Source: Pistacia vera (lineage: Eukaryota; Streptophyta; Magnoliopsida; Sapindales; Anacardiaceae). From it: a DNA stretch of 64,000 bases. The notes beneath the pieces were generated by a model. It saw only the letters and a program-made list of their open reading frames with translations. It was not told the DNA's origin and ran no database searches. Shown piece after piece: positions 21,833 through 33,315 of the stretch (its first letter is position 1; every line of letters begins with the position of its first letter). Both the position numbers and the translations under genes were made by a program. The stretch spans positions 62,001 to 126,000 of the forward strand of contig NW_022196041.1 of NCBI RefSeq assembly GCF_008641045.1, read 5' to 3'.

Positions 21833-23073
21833 GTCGTTTTAGTGATAAGAGCGGAAGGGAATTTTATGAGTGAATAGTGATCATCAGTGAGCGAGCGAGC
21901 GAGCGCGAGTTTAGTAAAGGAATCGTGTCCTCGTTGGCAGTCTGCAGTCTGCACCAAAGAGTCTTTAGAAAATCACAAGCACACACACACGTAACAAGGT
22001 CAACATAATAGTACATTCCAATGCATTTTATTTTGTTTCCAACTTTAATATCCTTTTCTTATATACTACACTTCCATATAAATTTTACAAAGATATCTAT
22101 ATAAAGTAATATGACACACTTACATATAAATTTTACAAAGATATCTATATAAAGTAATATGACCAAAAAAAAAAGAGTAAATTTAATAAGTTTAACTTTT
22201 TGTTTCATTTTTTTATTCATTTTTTATTATCTCACTTTATATAAAAATCTTTATAAAATTTCTTTATAAGTATAGTATTATTGTTTCTTATTATATACCC
22301 CTCTCCTATTTTATCATTTAGTGAAAGACCTTGGGGTTGGGGAGGATCATGTTTGTTTTTACTTTTTACTCTTCTGAACTTGGAGTTACTGCTGTTACAA
22401 ATTTCAGCTTCCAAATTCCAATGCATTTTATTTAGGCCGCTATGATACACTATTTTTTTTTTTAAAGTAGTAGGATTAGTAAAAGAGTAAACCACATCTA
22501 CAACTTCTTCTTATAAATTTTTTCTTACAATATAACGTGATGGTTCATAATTAGTTTATTACAGTTTATCAAGTAGGATTCATTACAAATTAATTACAAT
22601 CTATCACATCATGATTATAAAAAGAAATTTGTAAGAAGAAGTTATAGATGTAACATTTTTCTTTGTAAAATCATATTCTTAATATATTTTAGGATAAGAT
22701 TCTAATAATGTGTTCGGTACATTATTAGAAAATATTTTCTGAAAATATGTAGATTATATTTTAACCTCTTATATTTATTAATTTAATTAAACAACCGCCT
22801 ATAATAAAAGTTCACAATTAAATGATGTCAAACTTAGTTTCCATATAACTTTAATATCTTCTCACTAAGTTTAATATGGGCTTAAAGTTAAAGTATCTCA
22901 AAAATATGTTGGGCATAAATTTCTGAAGGCCTTAAAAATTGGACCGATCCTTGTAATGATACAACCACTCCCTTTAAGTATCGAAACTACCATCAATTAC
23001 GTTATTGCATTTATTTGCAATATGTTTATTTATCGAAACTACCATCTCTATAATCCCAAGCGATTGGCATGAT
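21833..23073. other. AT-rich intergenic region with a 48-bp tandem duplication
   Basis: This is upstream of the COMT-like exon. A short (GAGC)n run lies at 21890-21906. At about 22070-22165 a 48-bp unit (ACTTCCATATAAATTTTACA and onward) is present twice in tandem with one or two changes. No gene is recognised. Confidence 0.6.
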
Positions 23074-23802
23074 TGTAGACATCAAAATCTATCTATACGG
23101 AAAGAGGGACTGATCCCGTGAGGTTGAGGCCACTAGCGATCTGCTGTACCTGCACACATAGAGAAACAAACATGAAACGACGGAAAAAACCGGGGTGGTG
23201 TTTTCCGTAGGCACTCCGACGCTCAAGTCAATAAGACTGGAAGAGGTTGATTTAGTGAGGGCTAGGGAGTAGAGAGATTATCAGAAGTCTAGTCGGGAAC
23301 TGTGACTACGGCTGTAATGTGAAGTTCTCAAGTTAGAACTCCAAGGTCTGAAGGTGTAATGTAATGTGCCTTGTGAGAGGGCTGACCTCTATTTAAATAG
23401 TGATTGTCTGGTCTCCCAATCCTGGGGGGATTGGGAGTTCTCGTAGCAATCTGTTTCCTCTAGGGATATATCCTTTGGCCCCCCTTATCCTGGCGTGAGA
23501 GGGAGTTCAAGTATGACTCTGACACAGACCTTGGAGGAGTTGGGATGGTAGTGGATTACTTTCAGTGTTTGAGTAGGAGTGTGATCCGTAGGTGACCGTG
23601 GGCTCTGAACTTTTCCATAGGCCCAGGAGATGTACTGGGGTTGGGAGGCTTGGGTCCAGATGGTTTGGGCCGACTGTACTTCGTGGGGCATGGGTCTCAT
23701 CTGGGGAATTCTGGCTCGGGCCGCATCGGGACTAGGCCTAGGTTTTCCTCTTTGACTGAAGTGTTATCTTATTTGGGTCGAGAACAATTTTTGGCCCTAA
23801 CA
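23074..23802 (-). repeat. Probable solo LTR
   Basis: This GC-richer 729-bp block sits in AT-rich sequence, starting TGTAGAC and ending CCCTAACA. It is flanked by ATGAT (23069-23073) and ATGAC (23803-23807), a 4-of-5 target duplication. The words CACTCCGACGCTCAAGTCA are frequent in plant LTRs (family knowledge). No internal retroelement domains adjoin it, so a solo LTR from recombination is the simplest reading. Confidence 0.6.
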
Positions 23803-23860
23803 ATGACGATCAAGAAGGTTTGCTCACTTCAATTCATTGAAGGCTTATAGGATGTTTAAT

Positions 23861-23926
23861 AAACTCCGAAGATTAGTCAAAATGTATACAAACTGACCCA
23901 GCCATCCAAAAAAAAAGAAAAAAAAG
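23861..23926 (+). repeat. SINE-like repeat, 3' end only
   Basis: It shows the family signature GAAGATTAGTC...ACAAACTGACCCAG followed by an A-rich tail. The copy is 5'-truncated. Confidence 0.6.
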
Positions 23927-23982
23927 ACTATCATCTCCATTACTCTATGTCGGGTAGAAAATGGGCAAACTTTGCACCTATT

Positions 23983-24720
23983 TGGGGCCGTTTGGATGAG
24001 GTTAATATTAGATAACTGAGGTAATATTTTTTAAATTGAGTAGATAAAGATGTTTGGTTAGTTTGTAAAAAAATATTCTCAGAATATTTTTTGACAAACA
24101 GTAGAATTTGGGGGGTATATTATCAGGAATCTTAATACCTAGGGGGGAGGGGGGGTTGCTGTTATTAAAACTTATCCCTGGGAATACAATTTTGTTTCCC
24201 ATGTTGCCCCTAGACAGTTGAGCATTTGGTCCAAATTAGCTTTATATTTGTTAACAGTTACAAAACACCAAATTCACTTATGCAGAAACTTTTGTCCTCG
24301 TTTTTTAAATTTTTCAAACAACATTGCCCTTATTATTGTCATTATTTACAAAAATGTCATTATACTTAGAACTAGTCACCACTGCCAGCCACCATAGACC
24401 GCCGCCGGAGGTCGCCACAAATGGCCATAATGGCATACGACAAGCCATGCACCGGTGAGGCTTTTCCCAACCATGGATCACAAATCCAAGGTCAAAAGAG
24501 GCCAGATTTGGCTGTTTCACGACCAAAGATGTAGCTGTGAAACAGCCATAGATCTGGCCATGAAAAATTGGGGGTTAAAAAAATATTCATAACAATAATA
24601 ATAAAAAATATTGTCATATTAATATTAAAAATGTGGGCAATTTAGTAATCTATATAGTATATCAACGTATTTATCCTCCAATCAAACATATTATTCACTA
24701 ATTTATTCGAACCAACCAAG
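23983..24720. repeat. Possible MITE-like element with GC-rich core
   Basis: It starts near GGGGCCGTTTGGATGAGG and ends near ATTATTCACTAATTTATTCG, whose complement weakly resembles the start. The core has short GGCC- and CCGCC-rich words unlike its AT-rich surroundings. Borders are uncertain and no target duplication was found. Confidence 0.35.
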
Positions 24721-26087
24721 TACATTTTCTAAATATTCTTAATAATCTTCAAGTTGATCTTTTATTCTGTTAATATAATATTTTTCTATAATAAAATATT
24801 ATATGATCCATCTGTTCCTTTCAAGTAAATAATATAATATAGAGTGTCCACTAAGTTGTTGTTCTACTGAAGTCCATGTGCAATGTGTCCAGTGTCCTTG
24901 AATTATTGGTCAATAGTGGGCCAATGGCCCAATTTTGTTAAGAAAGTAAGAATCCACTTTCAAATCATCACCATCCTTTCTGTAAACATGTGGGATTCCC
25001 AAATGAAAAAGAGTAGTATTTCATTACTTTTTAATTCTTAATGGATATATCTTCACAATAACAAAGTCAAACACTAAACCAAGGTAAATAAACAGTCGAA
25101 TGATGAGAGTTTGAGAGATAAAGATAACGCTTCATAGATACTGTTTTGGCAGTTGGATGTCAGGTTTTTAATAGTGAGAGTTGATGTGATGATACATAAA
25201 TGAAATTCACATGTTTTCTAAATGGAGCCTTTGAATTTTCACGCTTTGGGATCCCTTTTCTCATCTTTATAACCTTCACCTTTGACCTTAGCATTAGATG
25301 TGAATATATTATATCATGATTAAAAATAATTTCAATATTTAGATTTAGAATCTTGACTTGACAATGTTTTCAATATCTATAACTATAAATAAAATTAAAA
25401 AAAAAATAAGTGATGAGGACTAAAATGAAATCAATGATTGATATTCCCACTTCACAATAATTAATAAGAAAGGAAAAATTTATCTGCCCGTCAGTATCAA
25501 AATCTTTAAGCAAATACTGTTTATTAGGACACCTTCCAGTTGTTACAGATATGGGCCAGGAACAGAATTGTTCAATCATTAATGTTGTGTCTAATTTCTT
25601 GTCGAGCAGATTTGTACCACGCGTCCTCAAGGTGTGTCAAAACTGATGGCTTGGATCCTCTCACGTATTGTCTCATCAATGCTTGTCTTCTATCAAGGTT
25701 ATTACTGTAAAAGGGTGGGTTAAGTTACCATTCGCATGACCTGGCCTTCACAAATACGAAGATTACTTACTCAATGTACTAATTATGGCATAATACTCAC
25801 TCCCAAATACTGCCAGTGGAGCCAAGTATAAAAGAATCTCACGACCTCTGTTTGAGGATTCCAATATTAGTAAAGTCCAGGAGAAAAATACAATGGTATG
25901 TTCTAGTGAGAGTTTAAAGAGAATAAGTCATGAGAGTTGAGTGCCCTTCATTTATCTCACGAGCTTGTTGGATATGATTCATATTTTGCATGGGCTTAAA
26001 GTCTCTTACGTAGACGCATTCAGATTAGATTCAGGTAAGTCTAAATGGGATAGGGTTTTTTATCGTATGATGTAATAGTGAGAAACT
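24721..26087. other. Gene-free AT-rich stretch
   Basis: No reading frame with recognisable protein similarity and no clear repeat structure was seen. Confidence 0.5.
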
Positions 26088-26091
26088 AACT

Positions 26092-26815
26092 GCATGTTTG
26101 GCTTAATATTTTTATCCCTATTCTGGATCCTATTCTCCAAATAATGTTTGGCACATTATTCCAGAAATATTATCCTATTTTTTTAATTACATTTAAACCC
26201 CATAAGGTTATTAATTTCACTAAATACCCCCTAAAAAAAAGTTTAAAAATTAACAAAAACACCCCCATGAACCCAACTTGTCAGATTCCGACAACCACCG
26301 TCGGTGATAGCCAGAATCTGTACAACGGCCTAACTTCCGACCAGAAATGGCCGGAAGTTCACCGCTGTGGCCTTTTCTGGCCAGATCCACCACGGATCTG
26401 GCCGGAAAAGGCCAGATCTGGCCGTCAGCGACGGCCAAAGAAATGGCCGTCATTGACCGAAAACACGGCCAAAGATGGCCCTCGTTTGGCCTTTTCCGGC
26501 CGTCGACGGCCATAACAGACCGTAGATCTGGCCTTTTCCGGAAAGATCCACCATAGATCTGACCGGAAAAGGCCATAACGACGTGTTACGGCACCGTAAC
26601 AAAATTTTCCGGCCAGATTCCGGCGGTGGTGGCCGGAATCTGACACTGTAGGTGGTGGGGGTGTTTTTGTCATTTTATATGTTAGGGTCTTTAGTTAAAT
26701 TAGTAAACCTAAGGGCTTTTTCACAAATTTTTAAAATTTACCTCGTAATACTCCCCTATCCAATAACCCAATACTATCCCTAAAATCCTATCCAAAATAC
26801 TAAACCAAACGCACC
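26092..26815. repeat. MITE-like element with imperfect terminal inverted repeats
   Basis: The left end GCATGTTTGGCTTAATATTT is matched by the complement of the right end (GTGCGTTTGGTTTAGTATTT). The core 26280-26645 is GC-rich and packed with GGCC, GGCCAGATC and CGGCCGT words on both strands, so it could fold extensively. Open frames there are by-products of low stop density. Superfamily not assigned. Confidence 0.5.
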
Positions 26816-28038
26816 CCAAGATTTTAAGATAAAACAGAAAAAGTGAGCTGCCGTCATTGAGATTGTAATTGCTTCAAAGTTATAAAACTTAATACAAAAT
26901 CTATATTTAAATGTTGGATGTAATTCCTTAATCAGAACGGACTAGGCAATTAATCAAGTGTCCTATTTATTTTTCTGTTTTATTTTATTACGTGTGTTTG
27001 GCTGTGGTTTCAACAGAGCTTTCCTTTGAAACCTCATTCAACCCTGTAACAGCTCTCAATAACAACACGACAATGGATGTAAGTTTGGTTTCTATACTGT
27101 CAAAACACCATAAAATATCTTTTGTTCTTTACTTTATTACGTCGTTTTAGCGATCTTGCTAGTTACTAATAATCACGCATATATCTTACCTAGTCCCTTT
27201 CAAAGCCAATTGGATATCTTTGGTTGGTACAAATTATCGCATCAACAATTTACATGCACAAATTTTGGTAATAACATTATCTTGATAATTTATAAATCAA
27301 AGTATCATTTTCTTAATCCAATTCCAATACATGATGGAGATGATGCAAACTGCGTCAGGCTCTCAGCCTCTACATCCACCAATTCCTCTTATTCAAGTAG
27401 ACTTCAGTTTCTTTCTAAAGAGCCGTACAGGTGCATTTAGTTTAATAAATTACTTATTAAGTCTTTATATAAGGCGTTTTAGATACTTTTTTAATCTAAA
27501 AACGTTTTCAAAAACATTTTCAATCAGTTACTTTTAAGAAAACAATTAAAATACTTTTTTTTAAAAGAAGCACAATATAAAAGAATAATTAAAATAAAAA
27601 TCACTTAATAAATACATAATAAACAGTAACGTATACAAGATTTTGCATAGAATAAAAAGCTAAAAGAGACCATTGGGTGGTTTATACTTTATAATGAGTG
27701 TGACGAATCCCATCAACTTGTAATTGTTGTTTAGCGTTTTTAAAACATTCACACTATCCATGCCTCTTTCACATTTTATAAAAACAAACTCACTGTTTAT
27801 TGCCTTCTTGTTCAATCACCAACTTACAAGTTTTTTGTGGTGTTCAATTGATCCAATTTTAAGCATGATCCATGATTTCATTCTTCTATTTTAAACCAAA
27901 ATAAACTTTAACAATTTCACATTCTTCATGTAATTCCAACTCAAATATTAAGTTTATATTCATCCATAATTATTTAACGTGGTTTTAAATATCTAAAAGA
28001 AAATGAAATACATAAATGCATAATTAGGAGTGAAGACT
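26816..28038. other. Gene-free AT-rich stretch
   Basis: Nothing recognisable was seen; 27440-27600 is A/T-rich with runs of T and A. Confidence 0.5.
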
Positions 28039-28272
28039 AAGGGTGTAAACCGAGGGCTGGGCTCCGTAAAAGCTCGAGCTCGAGTGGCTCGGCTATAGTG
28101 TCGAGCCGAGTACGAACATGTCAGTACTCGACTCTACCAGCTCGCAAGCTTCAGCGAGCCTGAGGCTATAAATGATAGTTTTGCAACTAATAGGGGGTAT
28201 TTGTAACTTAACGGTTTGTAAATATGACAAACACACCCATATATCCCAAATATGTTAAAAATCGAATTCTAA

Positions 28273-28303
<31 letters not shown>

Positions 28304-28962
28304 CCCTGATTTCTGTGGCATCATACTCCGTTATGGGTTCCACTTAAGTTGAATGTTCGCCTGAGCCTTCTCCAATTGCTTAATTACTAGGGGATATTGT
28401 TACTTGAATCTTTGTCTGAGTCTTCTTCAATTGCTTAATTACCTTCTTCTGCCACCTGAGATACCTTTTTGCCCTCATTCTCAGCCATTAGGTCTAGTTG
28501 ATGGTGGTTTTCAACGATGTTATGACTATAGCTTCCTTTCCGTCTAGGTGATGAATAAGCAAGTTTGACCAAAAATGGGGTTCTTGAAGCATATGGTTTT
28601 CCACAAAAGTTTCAATCTTGGAGAGTTTTGTTCAACTTTTGTTTACAAAATATGGGTTGGTTATGATGATTACGATAGGACTAATGCGACAACTCACCGG
28701 CACTTATTTCTACATCATTAGGTCGAGGCGGCGAGGCGGGATGAAGAACTTCTTCATTTTCCTCAAAAAAATATGATTTTGAAACAAAAAATGACATCTT
28801 TCAGTGGTTTGGGATTGGATCAAGCAGGTGTTGTTTGAGCTTGTGTCGAGCTCGAGCCCAAGCTTGAGCTTCCCTATTTGATGTCGAGCTCGAGCTCAAT
28901 ATTGTAGCAACAGAGCTGAGCTCGAGTAGCTAGATACTCGGTCCAGCTCGTTTACACCCCTA
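28039..28962. repeat. hAT-like non-autonomous element
   Basis: The terminal inverted repeats are AAGGGTGTAAACC (left) and, on the complement, TAGGGGTGTAAACGAGC (right). Just inside both ends are GCTCGAG-rich stretches that pair with one another. AGGGGTGTAAACG termini are typical of plant hAT non-autonomous elements. No transposase remains; a long T/A homopolymer pair lies at 28268-28303. An 8-bp target duplication is not convincing. Confidence 0.55.
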
Positions 28963-29628
28963 GTAAGTACTATTATTTCAAAGCATAATCATACTTTTCA
29001 GATCCAAAAGGGTGTTTGTATATTCATCATAACCCAGTCATACTATTATATAAATAATAATAAGTTAATTAAATTAAGCATTTTCCCTTTTTATTTTATA
29101 ATATGGTTTACTTTTCTTGTAGTTTAAAATTTAATTATGTTAAAAAAAAAATTAAACAAATGAAATTGACATGTGAACGTAAGAAAAAAACCATGCTTTA
29201 TAAGATTTTTGTCATAGACAGCAAGGACCATAACTTTAACAAGTGATAGACATTCATTATATTTCAATTGATTGATGATGCCGTCAATTACACTTTGCCT
29301 TGTGTTATAATCCTATAACTCAATTAGCAATAATGTGATAACTAATGAATGGACTTAATTAAAATCAACATGATGTTTAAGATAAAGTAAAAAATACGTT
29401 TAACTACAGTAATATTAACACATCACTTGGGTCGCTCTCCAACTCGATTTGAAATTGACCTCACTTATCATATATTTACTTTTCAACGATTCAATAATTG
29501 ATTCACCTTCTGTATTACATTATCAAAATATTTTACATCGGAAATTTAAATAATTACTTAAAAACACCGTATTTTTAGAGTCAGATTTCAATTGGACGAT
29601 CTTACTTCCACTATAAAACCCCATTTAT

Positions 29629-29830
29629 TTTTCTTTTTTATTTATTTATTTTTCACTGGAGGTGTTCATATCAGTTTATGCGTATCTCAACTAATCATTG
29701 GAGCTGTAAAACTATCGACCGAATAAAAGTAATAGTGATTATCCCTATTAGCACTCGAGAAATGACTCAAACTCAAAACTTCTTGAATAATACACCAAAG
29801 AGTCTCTAATGAATCATTTTTCTCTCTTCT
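29629..29830 (-). repeat. SINE-like repeat, full-length
   Basis: Minus-strand copy ending TCATTGATTAGTTG-type with a T-rich (A-tail) stretch at its left end. A GAGTTTGAGTC word near the 5' end resembles a pol III B box. Divergent from the other copies. Confidence 0.6.
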
Positions 29831-30589
29831 CTTCCCTTCTATTTCACAATTAAAATTTATATTTATAATCCATTTTTTAACCCAATGTAAAATAACCAGT
29901 TTTAAGTGAATATCATGTGATTGAAAAGGAGAATTTAATAATGAATAAACAAGATTTGACATAAGATTACACTATTTTTACCGTCTTTGATGGTATCCAA
30001 GGAAGTGACATAACTCATAACATTCTTAAAGCAAATAGAATCAAAATTATTTCAGACCATGTGATTGAACCATTTATAATACTAATTTATTGGACTATCA
30101 TAAAATAACTAGTACCACTTAATGGTGATGATGATATTTTGTGCCCCACGATACTTGAAATTGCCCTTCCAATGGTTAAATATTATCCTTCGCTATAATC
30201 ACCTTTAGGATTTTTTTTATTTTTATTAATTAATATAAGGAATAAAGAGATCATGGTTTCTGTTACTATAATTAAATAAAAGAATCAGTGGGTTGATAAA
30301 ATCCAAATAAAATATATATAAACAGTGGATGTAATGACTGATGACTGTGATGGCTTAGCAATTTCACTGCTTGTCTTGTACTAGGTTCTTATTCCATTAT
30401 CAATATCAAAAGCCGATTTTAAGGGGACCGACTTTCCATTAAGTTATTAATTAATTATTATATTATTACAACATCATAGATGATTATGTTCGTGTTAATT
30501 AATAATTATCTCATCTTAATGAATTATAAGATGATTAGTTCACAATTTTCTTAATTTTATCATCTTAAAGTCTAACAAAATTAATTATC

Positions 30590-30781
30590 TTTAAGTGATC
30601 GAATAGTTTGATATAAATTTTTGAGTGTATTATTCAAGAGATCCTGAGTTTAAATCCCTGTTCGATTATTAATAGGGATAGTCACTGTAACTCTTATTCG
30701 GTTGGTAATTATCGGATCTCAAGAGATTAGTTAAAGTGCACGTAAATTAACCTAAATACCATAAAACAAATAAAAAAAAAA
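30590..30781 (+). repeat. SINE-like repeat, full-length
   Basis: Plus-strand copy: GAGTTTAAATCCC (B-box-like) near the 5' end, GAGATTAGTTAAAGTGCACG near the 3' end, then an A-rich tail to 30781. Confidence 0.6.
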
Positions 30782-33315
30782 TTAATTCCATGAACATATT
30801 CCTTTATTATCTATCATGACAGCTCTGATGTAAAAAGAAAATTAAAAAATAGATGTCTTTCCTTTTGTTATTTGCGATATAAAGAAGACGAAATCTTTGC
30901 CATAACACGACAAGAAATTGCAGTGGAGAACACAGAATGAACTAATGCATACTCAGAGCAAGCACACAGCTTTGCAATTACAAATAGTTAATTACCTTTT
31001 CCTCCTATAAAAAAAAATAACAATAATAATAACTAAATGTTTCACATGCATTGAGATTGTAGCGGTGGCTTCTGTAATTTTGTTTCTTGATTCTGGCAAC
31101 ATGTTGCAGTTTTATTATCCGGAATTCATTTTTGTTTTCATTCACCTGATACGTTGTGCAGTGAGCGCGATCATATTCATGGGCCTACCCGTATATAATT
31201 TTACTTTTTAGTACAATTAAATATTATATTTAATTGAACCGACAAAGTATCTTAATTAGATTTTACTTTTTTTTAATACTTGTATCCATGCGTTAGTGCT
31301 TTCAGTGTAGGTTACACTTATACGTACTATATGTCCAAATATTAATTAAATGTAAAAAGGAATTATTGTGTATTGACTTTGGAATGACATAATTGTTACG
31401 CAATGGCTTATAATATTCAAGTTACATAAGAAAGCTAATTGGCACGTTTTAAATGCTTGCCGAGTCAAAAAGCCTTGAACTCATGCTTTCAATTGGAAAA
31501 TTTTTTACACGTTATTCAATATCTCAACTTAAGTAACTGCCAAGAAAAAGCAATTTATGTGGCTAAAAACACTTTCTGACTATAAAAAAAAATATATATA
31601 TATCAAGAGGTGGAAAAAAATAGTCCACCTCTACCCTAATAACCTTGTTTTAGGCTTTTAGCTAGTAACAATTTGTCAATGCGATTGGACGGCCACCGCT
31701 ACCGCGTGCACCGTCAAAAAGCCTCCAATTCGAAGATTTTTCAAGGATTTTATTAAATTATTTTCAAACAGATATTACTTTTATCAAATTTTTTTTTTTT
31801 TAATTTTGTGATTCAATAATAATTAATAAAATATCTTAGTAAAATTCCGTACTTTTGGTCTTGTACTAATTCTGAGATTTGTGAGGTTGAGGCAATACGA
31901 ACAAGTGTTTTTGGTCCTACTTTGAGTAAACAACTTCTCGCCACCCAAATAATAGTTTGGTGACACTTCTTTATCCTCAAACTTTTAAAATATCACATTT
32001 TCATTCTAAAAATATATATTTAATAACACTTTCCTGTCAATCTCATACCACCACTATTCTCTTCTACGATTATCATCCACCAAAACCCCTCAAACCTTGC
32101 TCCCTTCGACCTCATCAATCATCGACAATCGAGTGATTAGGGTTTACGCAATTGCCTATCTCAAGTCAAATTCTGACCAATCACAACCATCAAAATCAAA
32201 TCTTCCATCTCCAAAAAACTTACCAACCTTCCATTTTCAAAAGTCCCAAAAGAATGGATCGAATTTGTTCTTTGTTCACCGCCAAATCGGAAAGCGTATT
32301 TTTTGGGTGAGAAAGTGGTATTTTAAAAATTTATGGATGAGAAAATGTCATTATTTAGGTGAGAAAAAGTCGTTAACTCCCCATACTTTTTAGAAACATA
32401 TTTGGTCCACAAGACGAGACTGTTGAAGTACAAAATGAAATGCAAATAATATGTTTCTTTAATGGTAAATAATAAATTTAATTTGCTCATAATTCCAACA
32501 AAGACCTCAAATCTCATTTTAATATAATTTCATCCATGGTTTTTGTATCATCTCCTGCTTTTAACTCTCAATACACTTGTTTCTTTTAGATTTTTATGGT
32601 CAATAAAATAATAATACTTAAACATGATAAATGTGTAATGCATTAAAGGTTAATATTAGGGAGTCAAAAGGAATGATTATGTAAATATTGATAAGCATCC
32701 AAGGCTTCATTTCTTAATGCTTAATTGATTAATTGATTATATATGGTGAAAAGGTTTAAGTTACTTATTCTTATTGGTGATTTAAAAAATAGTAGCTTAC
32801 GAAATCCCACTTGCTCACTCACTCACTTCACATAATTCGTTAAACTTATTTTTAAGGCCTAAACGTGGTTTACTGTATTGAGGTCAGATTCCGTAAAGTA
32901 CCCTCATGCGAATAACTTTTTATTAAAAAGAAAAAAGCAGATTTTTTTTATAGTAAAATATTTCTAATCCCTTTTAATTTAAAAAATTAAGCAAAATATT
33001 CACTAAGAATAATCATGTGAAATGAATTATTTAAATAAAATAAAAACAAAGGAGGAGTATCAATCTGTCTAATTGAATACCGCAATTGCAAGTGGTGGGG
33101 CCCTCGTAACCGATGCGATTCGATGATTAATCAACTAGTCTTTCATCACTCTTCATTCATATTCTTCCACGTGACTATTTCCCCCGACCTCCTTTATCCC
33201 CACGTGTTCTAATTCTCTCCTCCTCTCCCCTCTATTTCTTTCGTTTTCTATTTCCTTCTCTCTACTTCGTCTTCACTCCTTTCTTTGAATTTTCTTTCTC
33301 ACTTTCTCCCCAAAC
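30782..33315. other. Gene-free region upstream of ILL6
   Basis: AT-rich, with no recognised gene. The last 120 bp (33195-33315) are strongly pyrimidine-rich (CTCCTCTCCCC, CCTTCTCTCTAC), a common 5'-leader composition in plants, and probably hold the ILL6 transcription start. A CACGTG core lies in CCCACGTGTTC at about 33200. Confidence 0.5.

Noticed and set aside
26144..26673. Several 80-120 codon open frames on both strands
   Set aside because: They arise from the GC-rich, stop-poor core of a MITE-like element; no codon or domain signal and mutually overlapping on both strands.
28039..28962. 8-bp target duplication GTGAAGAC/GTAAGTAC for the hAT-like element
   Set aside because: Only five of eight bases agree, no better than weak chance similarity; the element call rests on its inverted termini only.
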